In this document: one piece after another, positions 8,329 through 15,890 of the stretch
How the letters are laid out: every line of letters begins with the position of its first letter
Position numbering within the stretch: the stretch's first letter is position 1
Assembly (NCBI RefSeq): GCF_023544465.1
Contig: NZ_JALPVL010000011.1
Coordinates: 62,001 to 126,000, forward strand
Source: Paractinoplanes maris
GTDB lineage: Bacteria > Actinomycetota > Actinomycetes > Mycobacteriales > Micromonosporaceae
DNA: 64,000 nt
Direction of reading: 5' to 3'
Notes under the pieces: generated by a model
The model's database searches: none
The model's input: only the letters and a program-made list of their open reading frames with translations
What the model was told of the DNA's origin: nothing
Position numbers and translations under genes: made by a program

Positions 8329-9390
8329 ATGCGGAAACCAGTCGTGGTGGTCTCAGCAGCGGCGGCCTTACTGCTGGGGGGCGGCTTCGTGGCGACCTCG
8401 GCCGCCGCCGACGAGAGGCCGGACTCGCCGGGCTGGAGCACGTTCTGGTGGCCCGACCTGTTCGGTGGGGACTCGTCCGGCGACGAGGACGACAGCGATT
8501 TCCTGGCCGACGACCGGGAGCCGTTCTCGGACCGCGGTCCGGCCGAGCGCCCCGCGCTCGACGACACCGACCAGCCGGACGACGACGCCGGGCCGGACGA
8601 CGACACCGGGCTGGACGACGCCGGGCCGGATGACGGCACCGGGCCGGATGACGGCACCGGGCCGGACGACTCCACCGGGGACGACGCCGCTCAGCTGGAC
8701 GACGCCGCCCAACCGGACGACTCGGCCGGGCCGGACGCCGCCGCGGGGCCGGACGACGCCGATCAGCAGGACCCCGGCTCGTCCCCGTCGCCGGACGGCT
8801 ACGAACTGCCGGGTGACGAGGCCGGTCAGGCACCCCGCCGGGCCGTCGACGTCCGGCAGCGTCCGCAGGCGGCGCGACCGGCTCAGCGCCAGCCCGTACG
8901 GAAAACGCAGCCGCAGCGCAGGCAGCTGCGGCAACCCACCACCGTCCTGGCAGCCGCCCGCCAGGCAGTGACCTCCCGCGACGTCTCGGCCAGCCCGTCC
9001 GCACCCGTGCAGCAGCGTGTCCTGCGGCTGATCAACCAGAACCGGCGGCAGGGCGGCTGCGCACCGTTCAAGCTGGACCGCCGGCTGATCGAGGCGGCCA
9101 ACCGGCACGCCTCCGACATGGCCCGCCGGCGCTACTTCGACCACGACTCGCCGCGCGGTGACGACGCGGGCGACCGGGTGCGCGACGCCGGCTACCGGTG
9201 GAAGCGCTACGGCGAGAACATCGCCCGCGGCGCCGACAGCCCGTGGGAGGTCGTGAACGGCTGGATGAACAGCCGGGTGCACCGGCAGAACATCCTCGAC
9301 TGCCGCCTGCACGAGATGGGTGTGGGCCTGGCCATCTCGCGCGACCGCACCCCGTACTGGGTGCAGGATTTCGCAACGCCACAATCCTGA
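8329..9390 (+). CDS. Secreted CAP-domain (SCP/YkwD-like) protein with Asp-rich repeats
   Basis: The 353-residue product has a signal peptide (MRKPVVVVSAAAALLLGGG, cleavage near AAA/DE around residue 27). A low-complexity acidic region follows (about 75-150) built of short repeats such as GPDDGT, and then a basic/Gln-rich linker to about residue 215. The C-terminal domain (about 225-353) is a CAP domain: VLRLINQNR, the His in NRHASDMARRRYFDHDSPRG, YGENIARG, NGWMNSRVHRQNIL and MGVGLAISRD are the family signatures. Two cysteines (GGCAPF and LDCRL) could form a disulphide. Bacterial YkwD/CAP proteins are exported and associated with the wall or spores; their activity is poorly defined. The ATG at 8329 gives a clean signal peptide; the ribosome site is weak. 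Confidence 0.88.
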   Translation: MRKPVVVVSAAAALLLGGGFVATSAAADERPDSPGWSTFWWPDLFGGDSSGDEDDSDFLADDREPFSDRGPAERPALDDTDQPDDDAGPDDDTGLDDAGPDDGTGPDDGTGPDDSTGDDAAQLDDAAQPDDSAGPDAAAGPDDADQQDPGSSPSPDGYELPGDEAGQAPRRAVDVRQRPQAARPAQRQPVRKTQPQRRQLRQPTTVLAAARQAVTSRDVSASPSAPVQQRVLRLINQNRRQGGCAPFKLDRRLIEAANRHASDMARRRYFDHDSPRGDDAGDRVRDAGYRWKRYGENIARGADSPWEVVNGWMNSRVHRQNILDCRLHEMGVGLAISRDRTPYWVQDFATPQS

Positions 9391-9523
9391 TCAAAATCTC
9401 CTCAACCGGCGTGTGCGCGAGCCGATCTGCTCTACCGGTTTCGCGCCACGCTCCCGTCCTCGGATCCGTGTGCGGCGTAGCTGTGCTTCTATGTGCGCAC
9501 ACGTTTCCCGGGGAGGAACCACA

Positions 9524-10258
9524 GTGGGATCCAGACGGATTGCAGCCGGAGTCGCCTTGGCGGCGATGGTCGGCGGCGGTCTCGGCGCGGTGGCGCTGTC
9601 GCCGGCCGGTGCGGGCGCCGCTGTGCGCACACCGGTCGCGACGGTGGTCACCAAGGCGGCCGCGGGCTGCTCGACCGGCAAGTACCAGAAGCAGGTCGAG
9701 GGCTACATCAACAAGCTCGGCATGTTCGGCAAGACCAAGGTCGACGGCAAGCAGTCGGCCGCCGACTGCAAGATCATTGTCAAGTTCCAGAAGCGGTACG
9801 GCATCCTGCCCGCCGCCGGTCTGGCCGGTCCGACGACGTTCGACGTGGCCAAGCGGCTCGCCGCCACCAGCGTCGCGGCGTGCAAGCCCAAGAAGTCGGG
9901 CTACACGTTCTGCGTCAACCTGACCCAGCAGACGTCGTGGATCATGAAGAACGGCAAGCAGTTCGCCGCGCCGACGGTGGTCCGCTCGGGCATGAAGAAC
10001 TACCGCACGCCCTCGGGCACCTACAAGATCAATAAGCGCACCAAGAAGGAATGGTCCGACCCGTACGACGTCTGGCTGCCCTACTGGCAGCGATTCCAGG
10101 GTGGCAAGGGCTTCCACCAGACGACGACCTACATCCACGACAAGTGGCGCGGGTCGCACGGCTGCGTCAACCTGCTGCCGAACGACGCCCGGACCTACTG
10201 GAACGTGGGCAAGATCGGCATGACGGTCAAGCTGATCGGGCGTCGTCCCGGCACCTGA
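9524..10258 (+). CDS. Secreted L,D-transpeptidase (YkuD) with N-terminal peptidoglycan-binding-like domain
   Basis: The 244-residue product has a signal peptide (GSRRIAAGVALAAMVGGG, about 1-33). A PG-binding-like helical region follows (about 45-120, with YINKLGMF, GPTTFDVAKRL). The C-terminal catalytic domain carries the YkuD motif: HDKWRGSHGCVNL, with His and the nucleophilic Cys near residue 220. L,D-transpeptidases form 3-3 cross-links in peptidoglycan or attach proteins to it, outside the membrane. The start is the GTG at 9524, preceded by GGGGAGG at 9510-9516; longer in-frame upstream extensions run into the CAP gene and lack a signal peptide. A perfect TGTGCGCACA palindrome lies at 9492-9501, just upstream. 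A strong terminator follows. Confidence 0.9.
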   Translation: MGSRRIAAGVALAAMVGGGLGAVALSPAGAGAAVRTPVATVVTKAAAGCSTGKYQKQVEGYINKLGMFGKTKVDGKQSAADCKIIVKFQKRYGILPAAGLAGPTTFDVAKRLAATSVAACKPKKSGYTFCVNLTQQTSWIMKNGKQFAAPTVVRSGMKNYRTPSGTYKINKRTKKEWSDPYDVWLPYWQRFQGGKGFHQTTTYIHDKWRGSHGCVNLLPNDARTYWNVGKIGMTVKLIGRRPGT

Positions 10259-10278
10259 TCGCCACGGTGAGCATCGGA

Positions 10279-10322
10279 CGAAGGCGGGTCGCCCCTGGGC
10301 AGCCCGCCTTCGCCCGTTTCTT
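10279..10322 (+). terminator. Rho-independent terminator after the L,D-transpeptidase gene
   Basis: A 10-bp stem CGAAGGCGGG/CCCGCCTTCG (10279-10288 with 10303-10312) encloses an inner GCCC/GGGC stem and is followed by GCCCGTTTCTT. It ends the transpeptidase transcript 20 bp after the stop codon. Confidence 0.85.
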
Positions 10323-10350
10323 GTCGGTGCCCCGACATAGAGTGGCGTGC

Positions 10351-11685
10351 GTGTCCGAACTCCCACGCCGCCGTCCGCGTTCCCTCGTTCTCGCCGCGGC
10401 GGGGGTCCTGCTGGTCTCGTCGACCGCCGCCTCCTGCAACGAGGAGCAGACCGACGTCCGTCTCGGCGCGGCCGCCCGCGGCACGGTGTCCGAGATCGTC
10501 GAGGCGCCCGGCTCGGTGACCGCCCGGGCCGCGGCCACGGTCAGCGCCCCCTCGGCCGGCACCCTCGACGACCTGCGGGTCGAGCCCGGCCGCCGGGTCG
10601 GCAAGGGTCAGGTGCTCGCCGTCATCGACGCGCCTGAGCTCGAGGCCCGTCGCCGGTCGGCCGAGCGCGCGCTCGACGAGGCGTCCCGGGGCGGGGGCCC
10701 GGTCGGCGGCACGTCCGGCTTCGTCTCCGTCCGGCGCCGGACCGACAAGCAGGCCGCCGACGCCTTCAAGGAGGCCCGCGAGGCCGCCGCCAAGATCACC
10801 GACCCCGCCCTGCGCGAGGTGCTGCTGAAGCAGGTCGACGCGGCGAATGAGCAATACACGGCGGCCTCGGCGGCGGCCGCGGACGCGCTGCGCTCGGTCC
10901 AGCAGGGCGTGGCGTCGCTGGGTGAGGCGGTCAGCTCGCTCTCGGCCGCGCAACGGCTGCAGGCCCAGCAGGCCTACGAGCTGGCCGACGCCGCCGTCGA
11001 GGCCCTGACCATCCGGGCCCCGGTGGCCGGCGTGGTGCAGTTCGGCGGCACCGCCGGCGCGAGCCCCTCGTCGCTGGGCGACCTGCTGGCCGGCGGGGGC
11101 GGCGCCGCCCCGGCCGCGGCCGGCAGCGGCAGCGGCCTGCCCGGCGTCGACACCGCCGTGCCCCGCGGCGCCTTCGTCGCGGCCGGCACACCCCTGTTCA
11201 CCGTGGTCGACGTGAGCCGGCTGGGCCTGCTGGCCGAGGTCGACGAGACCGACGTGCTGCTGGTCAAGGCCGGGGTCAAGGCGACCGTCGAGCTCGACGC
11301 GGCCACCGGGGCGAGCTATGCGGCCACCGTGCGCTCGATCGACCTGCTGCCGACGACCTCGGCCCGCGGCGGGGTGTCGTACAAGGTCCGCTTGGATCTC
11401 GCCGAGGCCGCTGACGCGCCGACCCCGCGGCCCGGCATGAGCGCGGTGATCCGGCTCCAGGTCCGCGAGGCCGACGACGCGGTCACCGTGCCCGCCTCGG
11501 CGATCATCAACGTCGACGGGCGCGACACGGTGTGGGCGGTCCGCGGCGACAGCTACGAGCGGGTGCCGGTCACCCTCGGCGTCCAGGGGGAGGACGTCGT
11601 CCAGGTCACCGGCGGTCTCGACGCCGGGCAGCGGATCGCGGTCTCCGGCGCCGACGAGATCCAGCCGGGTGACAAGGCCTCATGA
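10351..11685 (+). CDS. Periplasmic-adaptor-like (HlyD/MacA family) subunit of an ABC export system
   Basis: The 444-residue product has a hydrophobic N-terminus (RSLVLAAAGVLLVSSTAASC) that could be a signal anchor or, with a weak lipobox, a lipoprotein signal. A biotinyl-lipoyl-like half (VEAPGSVTARAAATVSAPSAGTL, GRRVGKGQVLAVID) is followed by a long Ala-rich coiled coil (about 95-215), a second lipoyl half (ALTIRAPVAGVVQFGG) with a Gly/Ala-rich loop, and beta-barrel and membrane-proximal domains (VVDVSRLGLLAEVDETDV; VPASAIINVDGRDTVWAV). The order matches MacA-type adaptors. GTG at 10351 is preferred because TAGAGT at 10338-10343 lies seven bases upstream, as in a leaderless start; GTG at 10342 is an alternative. 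The stop overlaps the ATPase start by four bases, so adaptor, ATPase and permease form one operon. The exported substrate is unknown. Confidence 0.88.
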   Translation: MSELPRRRPRSLVLAAAGVLLVSSTAASCNEEQTDVRLGAAARGTVSEIVEAPGSVTARAAATVSAPSAGTLDDLRVEPGRRVGKGQVLAVIDAPELEARRRSAERALDEASRGGGPVGGTSGFVSVRRRTDKQAADAFKEAREAAAKITDPALREVLLKQVDAANEQYTAASAAAADALRSVQQGVASLGEAVSSLSAAQRLQAQQAYELADAAVEALTIRAPVAGVVQFGGTAGASPSSLGDLLAGGGGAAPAAAGSGSGLPGVDTAVPRGAFVAAGTPLFTVVDVSRLGLLAEVDETDVLLVKAGVKATVELDAATGASYAATVRSIDLLPTTSARGGVSYKVRLDLAEAADAPTPRPGMSAVIRLQVREADDAVTVPASAIINVDGRDTVWAVRGDSYERVPVTLGVQGEDVVQVTGGLDAGQRIAVSGADEIQPGDKAS

Positions 11686-12365
11686 CCGCGGCCATCGTCG
11701 CCACCGAGGTCAGCCGCACCTACGACCTCGACGGCGTCTCCGTGTCCGCGCTGCGCGGGGTGTCGCTGACCATCGAGCCGACCGACTACCTGGCCATCGT
11801 CGGCACCTCCGGTTCGGGCAAGTCGACGCTGATGCACCTGCTCGGCGGTCTCGACCGGCCCACCGGCGGCACCCTGCTGATCGGCGGGCGTGACGTCTCG
11901 GGGCTCACCCCCGGCGAGATGGCCAAGCTGCGCAACGAGACGATCGGGTTCGTCTTCCAGTCCTTCCACCTGCTGGCCCGCACCACCGCCCGTGACAATG
12001 TCGCCCTGCCGCTGGTCTATCGGGGCATCGGCCGGCGCGAGCGGCGGCAGCGGGCCACCGAGATGCTCGAGCGGGTCGGTCTGGCCCACCGGCTCGACCA
12101 CCGGCCCAACCAGATGTCCGGCGGCGAGCAGCAGCGGGTGGCGATCGCCCGGGCCCTGGTCACCGGCCCGTCGGTGCTGCTGGCCGACGAGCCGACCGGC
12201 AACCTCGACTCGGCCACCGGTCAGTCCGTGCTCGCCCTGCTCGAGTCGCTCAACGGCGAGGGAGTGGCTGTCGTGCTGGTCACCCACGACCGCGAGGTGG
12301 CCGCCCGGGCCCACCGCCAGATCGTCATGAAAGACGGCCTGATCGTCTCCGAGGCCTCGGTATGA
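11682..12365 (+). CDS. ABC transporter ATP-binding protein (MacB/LolD type)
   Basis: This 227-residue nucleotide-binding subunit has Walker A GTSGSGKST (about 43-51), Q-loop region VFQSFHLLART, signature MSGGEQQRVAIARAL and Walker B VLLADEPTGNLDS, followed by the H-loop His in VTHD. The FQxFHLL and DEPTGNLDS sequences are characteristic of the MacB/LolD/FtsE branch, which drives mechanotransmission-type permeases rather than solute import. It overlaps both neighbours by four bases (ATGA), giving a translationally coupled adaptor-ATPase-permease operon. Confidence 0.96.
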   Translation: MTAAIVATEVSRTYDLDGVSVSALRGVSLTIEPTDYLAIVGTSGSGKSTLMHLLGGLDRPTGGTLLIGGRDVSGLTPGEMAKLRNETIGFVFQSFHLLARTTARDNVALPLVYRGIGRRERRQRATEMLERVGLAHRLDHRPNQMSGGEQQRVAIARALVTGPSVLLADEPTGNLDSATGQSVLALLESLNGEGVAVVLVTHDREVAARAHRQIVMKDGLIVSEASV

Positions 12366-13546
12366 GGCTGGCCGAGGCGTGGCGGGTCGCCCTCGACGCG
12401 CTGCGGGCCAACCGGCTGCGCAGCGTCCTGACCATGCTCGGCGTGGTGATCGGGGTGGCCGCGGTGGTCGCGCTGGTCGGCATCGGCACGGGCACCAAGG
12501 GCCAGATCGAGCAGCAGGTCGAGGGGCTCGGCTCCAACCTGTTGCTGGTCGTGCCCGGCCGCCTCGAGGCCGGCTCGGCGCCCGCCGCCTCCACGATGAC
12601 CCTGGACGACGTCGAGGCCGTGGCCCGGGTGGTCGGCGACCGTGACCGGGTGGCCGCCACCATCGCCTCGGGTGAGACCGTGCGCGCCGGTTCCCGGACG
12701 GCTTTCGGCAGCATGCAGGGCGTCCTGGAGAACACGCCGAGTGTCTTCGTGCGCCGGCTCGACCGGGGTTCCTACCTCACGCGTACGGATGTGACGACCG
12801 GCCGACGGGTGGCGGTGCTCGGCGCCGGCACGGCCACCACCCTGTTCGGCGACCGTGACCCGATCGGCCGGCAGATCACCATCGGCGGGGTCCGGTTCCG
12901 GGTGATCGGCACGTTCGAGCGGCTCGGGCAGAGCCTCGGTGTCGACCGTGACAGCGAGGTCCACGTGCCCGTCACCGCGGCCCAGCGGCTGCTCGGCACC
13001 GACCGCATCGACGGCCTGGCGATCCGCGCCCCCGACCGCGAGCGCATCAACCAGCTCAGCACGGCCGTGGTCGACACGCTGACCGACCGCCACCCCGACA
13101 GCGACTTCAGCGCGGTCACCCAGGAACAGATCCTCGGCGTGCTGGGCGACATCCTCGGGGTGCTCACCGGCGTGCTGGCCGCGATCGCCGGCATCAGCCT
13201 GCTCGTCGGCGGCGTCGGCGTCTCCAACATCATGCTGGTCTCGGTCCGCGAGCGGACGAAGGAGATCGGCTTGCGCAAGGCCGTCGGTGCCCGCCCGCGC
13301 GACATCGGCGTGCAGTTCCTGCTCGAGGCCGTCCTGCTCACCACCATCGGCGGTGTCCTGGGCATGGCCCTCGGCGTGACCTCGGCGTTGCTGGTCGACG
13401 CGCTGTCCCCGGTGCCGGCCGCGATCACCTGGTGGTCGCTGGCCCTGGCCTTCGGCGTCTCGGCGATCGTCGGCATCGTCTTCGGCGTCGTCCCGGCCCA
13501 GCGAGCCGGCCGCCTCGACCCCGTCGTCGCGTTGCGTACCGAGTGA
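12362..13546 (+). CDS. ABC transporter permease (MacB/FtsX family)
   Basis: The 394-residue product has one N-terminal membrane helix (LTMLGVVIGVAAVVALVGIG) after the typical AWRVALDALRANRLRSVL segment. An extracytoplasmic MacB-type periplasmic core domain (about 50-245) follows, then three C-terminal membrane helices, including GGVGVSNIMLVSVRERTKEIGLRKAVGARPRDIGVQFLLEA, the signature of the MacB_PCD/FtsX permeases. With the ATPase and adaptor upstream it forms an export or lipoprotein-handling system spanning the single membrane. The start overlaps the ATPase stop and the GTGA overlap continues into the EamA gene, so four genes may be co-transcribed. Confidence 0.95.
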   Translation: MRLAEAWRVALDALRANRLRSVLTMLGVVIGVAAVVALVGIGTGTKGQIEQQVEGLGSNLLLVVPGRLEAGSAPAASTMTLDDVEAVARVVGDRDRVAATIASGETVRAGSRTAFGSMQGVLENTPSVFVRRLDRGSYLTRTDVTTGRRVAVLGAGTATTLFGDRDPIGRQITIGGVRFRVIGTFERLGQSLGVDRDSEVHVPVTAAQRLLGTDRIDGLAIRAPDRERINQLSTAVVDTLTDRHPDSDFSAVTQEQILGVLGDILGVLTGVLAAIAGISLLVGGVGVSNIMLVSVRERTKEIGLRKAVGARPRDIGVQFLLEAVLLTTIGGVLGMALGVTSALLVDALSPVPAAITWWSLALAFGVSAIVGIVFGVVPAQRAGRLDPVVALRTE

Positions 13547-14400
13547 GCCGGCCACCGATCCCGGCACCCCTGATGGTCCTGACCGCCATCGCGTCGGTGC
13601 AGGTGGGCAGCGCGATCGCCACCGGTCTGTTCGACGAGCTCGGCGCCACCGGGGTGACCTTCCTGCGCCTGGCGCTGGCCGCCGTCATCCTCGCCGCGAT
13701 CACCCGGCCCCGGCTCCGCTCCTGGTCACCGCAGGCCTGGCGGGCGGCGGCGCTGCTCGGCGTGGCGATGGCCGGGATGAACCTGATCTTCTATCTGGCC
13801 CTGGCCACCGTCCCGCTCGGCATCGCGGTGACCGTCGAGTTCCTCGGCCCGCTGCTGCTCGCCGTCGTGCAGACCCGCCGGGTGCTCGACCTGGTGTGGG
13901 CCGCGCTGGCTGCCTCGGGAGTGTTGCTGCTCGGCTTCGACAGCGGCGGTTCAGCCCCGCTGAGCGGGCTGGTGCTCGCCTTCGTGGCCGGGTTGTTCTG
14001 GGCGGCGTACATCGTGCTCAGCGCCCGGCTCGGCGGTCTCGTCCCCGGCACCGGCGGGCTGGCCGTCTCGCTGGCCGTGGCCGCGGTGCTGGTGCTGCCA
14101 TTCGGGGCCGGCGGGGCCGCCGGGGTGATCGGCCACCCGGCGTTGCTGCTCGGCGCGGCCACCGTGGCCGTGCTGTCGTCCGTGCTCTCGTACGGACTCG
14201 AGATCAACGCCCTGCGCCACATCCCGACCCGGGTCTTCGGCATCCTGATGAGTCTCGAACCGGCGGCCGCCGCGGTGGCCGGCCTGATCCTGCTGAGCCA
14301 GCGTCTAGGCTGGGCCGAGATCGTCGCGCTGCTGCTGGTGACCCTGGCCAGCGCCGGCGTCACCCTGGCCCAGCGCGACCGCGCCCGGGCCGCGGCCTAA
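13543..14400 (+). CDS. EamA/RhaT-family membrane transporter
   Basis: The 285-residue product has ten predicted membrane helices in two repeated halves, with the EamA signatures GLFDELGATGVTFLRLALAAVIL in the first half and GLEINALRHIPTRVFGILMSLEPAAAAVAGLILL at the end. The family includes exporters of amino acids, nucleosides and drugs (RhtA-like); this one is closest in appearance to the RhtA threonine/homoserine exporter group. I use the GTG at 13543, which overlaps the permease stop as GTGA and begins the first helix region; longer upstream readings run inside the permease gene. Confidence 0.9.
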   Translation: MSRPPIPAPLMVLTAIASVQVGSAIATGLFDELGATGVTFLRLALAAVILAAITRPRLRSWSPQAWRAAALLGVAMAGMNLIFYLALATVPLGIAVTVEFLGPLLLAVVQTRRVLDLVWAALAASGVLLLGFDSGGSAPLSGLVLAFVAGLFWAAYIVLSARLGGLVPGTGGLAVSLAVAAVLVLPFGAGGAAGVIGHPALLLGAATVAVLSSVLSYGLEINALRHIPTRVFGILMSLEPAAAAVAGLILLSQRLGWAEIVALLLVTLASAGVTLAQRDRARAAA

Positions 14401-14522
14401 GCCCGGGTCTCGTCCCGGCTCCTGCGCGCCGCGAGTGGCAGCGTGCCTCGAAACGACCCCAACGGCTCAAGATTCGGGCGGCGCGGCCGATCGGTTCGGT
14501 GAACGAGGGAGGTCGGCCGACG

Positions 14523-15584
14523 GTGCGCTATCAGCTCCGCGACGAGCAGGGGGCAACCCACAGCGTCGCGTATCTGATGTTGGCCGCTGCGCCGGTTGTG
14601 TTTGTCACCGGCATCCTGTTGCCCGACGAACACCCCTGGCCCTGGGTCATCGCCATCTCGTTGACCTGCACGTTCATGGCCGCCGTGGGCGCGATGGCGC
14701 TGCGCCGGCCCGGCTGGATCCCGCGGCTGTGGTGGCTGGCCGCCCCGTTCGTGGCCATCGCGATCATCGCCGGCATGAACTACGCCTCGCACGACGCCAG
14801 TGCCGGCGCGCAACTCTTCTACCTGTGGCCGGTCCTGTACGCGGCCAACTTCCTCAGCCACCGCATGGCGGCGCTGGTCCTGGCGCTGATCTCGGCCGGC
14901 CACGCCGCGGTGGCGTTCTCCACGCTGACCACGGCCAAGGCCCTGTCCGACTGGATCTCGGTGACCGTCGCCCTGAGCCTGACCTCGTTCGTCGTGACGT
15001 CGCTGCGCAACCGCAACGACCGGCTGCGGCACGTGCTCGAATCGCAGGCGCTGGCCGACCCACTTACCGGCGTCGGCAACCGGCGGTCCTTCGACGACGA
15101 GCTGACCCGCGCGGTCACCTGGGCCCGCCGGGGCGGCGAACCGCTCGCCCTCATCTCGGTCGACATCGACTACTTCAAGAAGATCAACGACACGTACGGG
15201 CACGGCGTGGGCGACCAGGCCATCCAGGTCGTCGCGAACGCGCTGCGGGTGATCGCCCGCCGCGAACAGGACGTGGTCGCGCGGCTCGGTGGCGACGAGT
15301 TCGTGGTGCTGCTGAGAACCGACCGGGCCAACGCCGGCCGCGCCGCCGACGAGGTGCGGGTGGTCCTCGATGCCGTCGAGGGTCTGCCCTGTGGGCCACC
15401 CGGCCTGAGCATCGGCATCGCCGTGCTGCCGGACCACGCGTCCACGGCCGACGAACTCCGGGCGGCGTCGGACGCCGCCCTCTACGAGGCCAAACAGAAC
15501 GGCCGAGGTCGTACGGCCATGGCCCGCCCACCCGCACCGAGGCAGGCCGCCAACCGCCCTACCGGAGTTCGCGCAGGCGGTTGA
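14523..15584 (+). CDS. Membrane-bound diguanylate cyclase (GGDEF)
   Basis: The 353-residue product has about six hydrophobic segments in residues 20-160, a MASE-like membrane sensor. A GGDEF domain follows (about 170-335): LADPLTGVGNRRSF, DIDYFKKINDTYGHGVGDQAI and the intact active loop RLGGDEFVVLL. An inhibitory-site RxxD (REQD) sits exactly five residues before GGDEF, so product feedback by c-di-GMP is expected. All residues needed to make c-di-GMP from two GTP are present. The GTG at 14523 has AGGGAGG at 14506-14512, ten bases upstream; GTG at 14499 precedes that site and is less likely. No c-di-GMP effector or phosphodiesterase is adjacent, though the che operon lies 8 kb away. Confidence 0.9.
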   Translation: MRYQLRDEQGATHSVAYLMLAAAPVVFVTGILLPDEHPWPWVIAISLTCTFMAAVGAMALRRPGWIPRLWWLAAPFVAIAIIAGMNYASHDASAGAQLFYLWPVLYAANFLSHRMAALVLALISAGHAAVAFSTLTTAKALSDWISVTVALSLTSFVVTSLRNRNDRLRHVLESQALADPLTGVGNRRSFDDELTRAVTWARRGGEPLALISVDIDYFKKINDTYGHGVGDQAIQVVANALRVIARREQDVVARLGGDEFVVLLRTDRANAGRAADEVRVVLDAVEGLPCGPPGLSIGIAVLPDHASTADELRAASDAALYEAKQNGRGRTAMARPPAPRQAANRPTGVRAGG

Positions 15585-15610
15585 GCGTGCGGCTGACGTC
15601 GGTGTGCCGG

Positions 15611-15672
15611 CGTCGCCACTTCGCGGGCGTCGCCACTTCGCGGGCGTCGCCACTCCGCAGGCGTCGCCGCGG
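15611..15672. repeat. 17-bp tandem repeat, 3.6 copies
   Basis: The unit CGTCGCCACTTCGCGGG occurs at 15611-15627 and 15628-15644 identically, at 15645-15661 with two changes, and then as a degenerate partial copy. It lies just after the diguanylate cyclase stop codon. Confidence 0.9.
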
Positions 15673-15725
15673 CCAGGCTGAGCCTCGGCTGCGGTATAGC
15701 TCGGTGTCGGTGTGGCCGGCTATCT

Positions 15726-15819
15726 GCGCGGCGGCTGGGTCAGCGGTTGGTCCCGCGGCGCGGCGGCTGGGTCAGCGGTTGGTTCCGCGGCGCGGCGGCT
15801 GGGTCAGCGGTTGGTTCCG
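15726..15819. repeat. 32-bp tandem repeat, about 3 copies
   Basis: GGCTGGGTCAGCGGTTGG recurs at 15733, 15765 and 15797 with a 32-bp period; copies one and two differ by one base and copy three diverges after 23 bases. It lies downstream of the giant minus-strand gene. Confidence 0.9.
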
Positions 15820-15890
15820 GTGGTGGGCGGCTGCAGCGCTTCGCGCGGACCGGGTCAGCGGTGTGGGTTCCGCGTGCGGTGAGGTTGCGG

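Larger units (their letters stand above)
15585..15890. other. Convergent intergenic region made largely of tandem repeats
   Basis: This 306-bp gap between the cyclase stop and the stop of the giant minus-strand gene holds two different tandem arrays (17-bp and 32-bp units, listed separately) and no gene. No clear rho-independent terminator was found for either gene here. Confidence 0.6.

Noticed and set aside
9492..9501. TGTGCGCACA palindrome before the L,D-transpeptidase gene
   Set aside because: It is only 10 bp in GC-rich DNA and lies on the mRNA leader; too short to call an operator alone.
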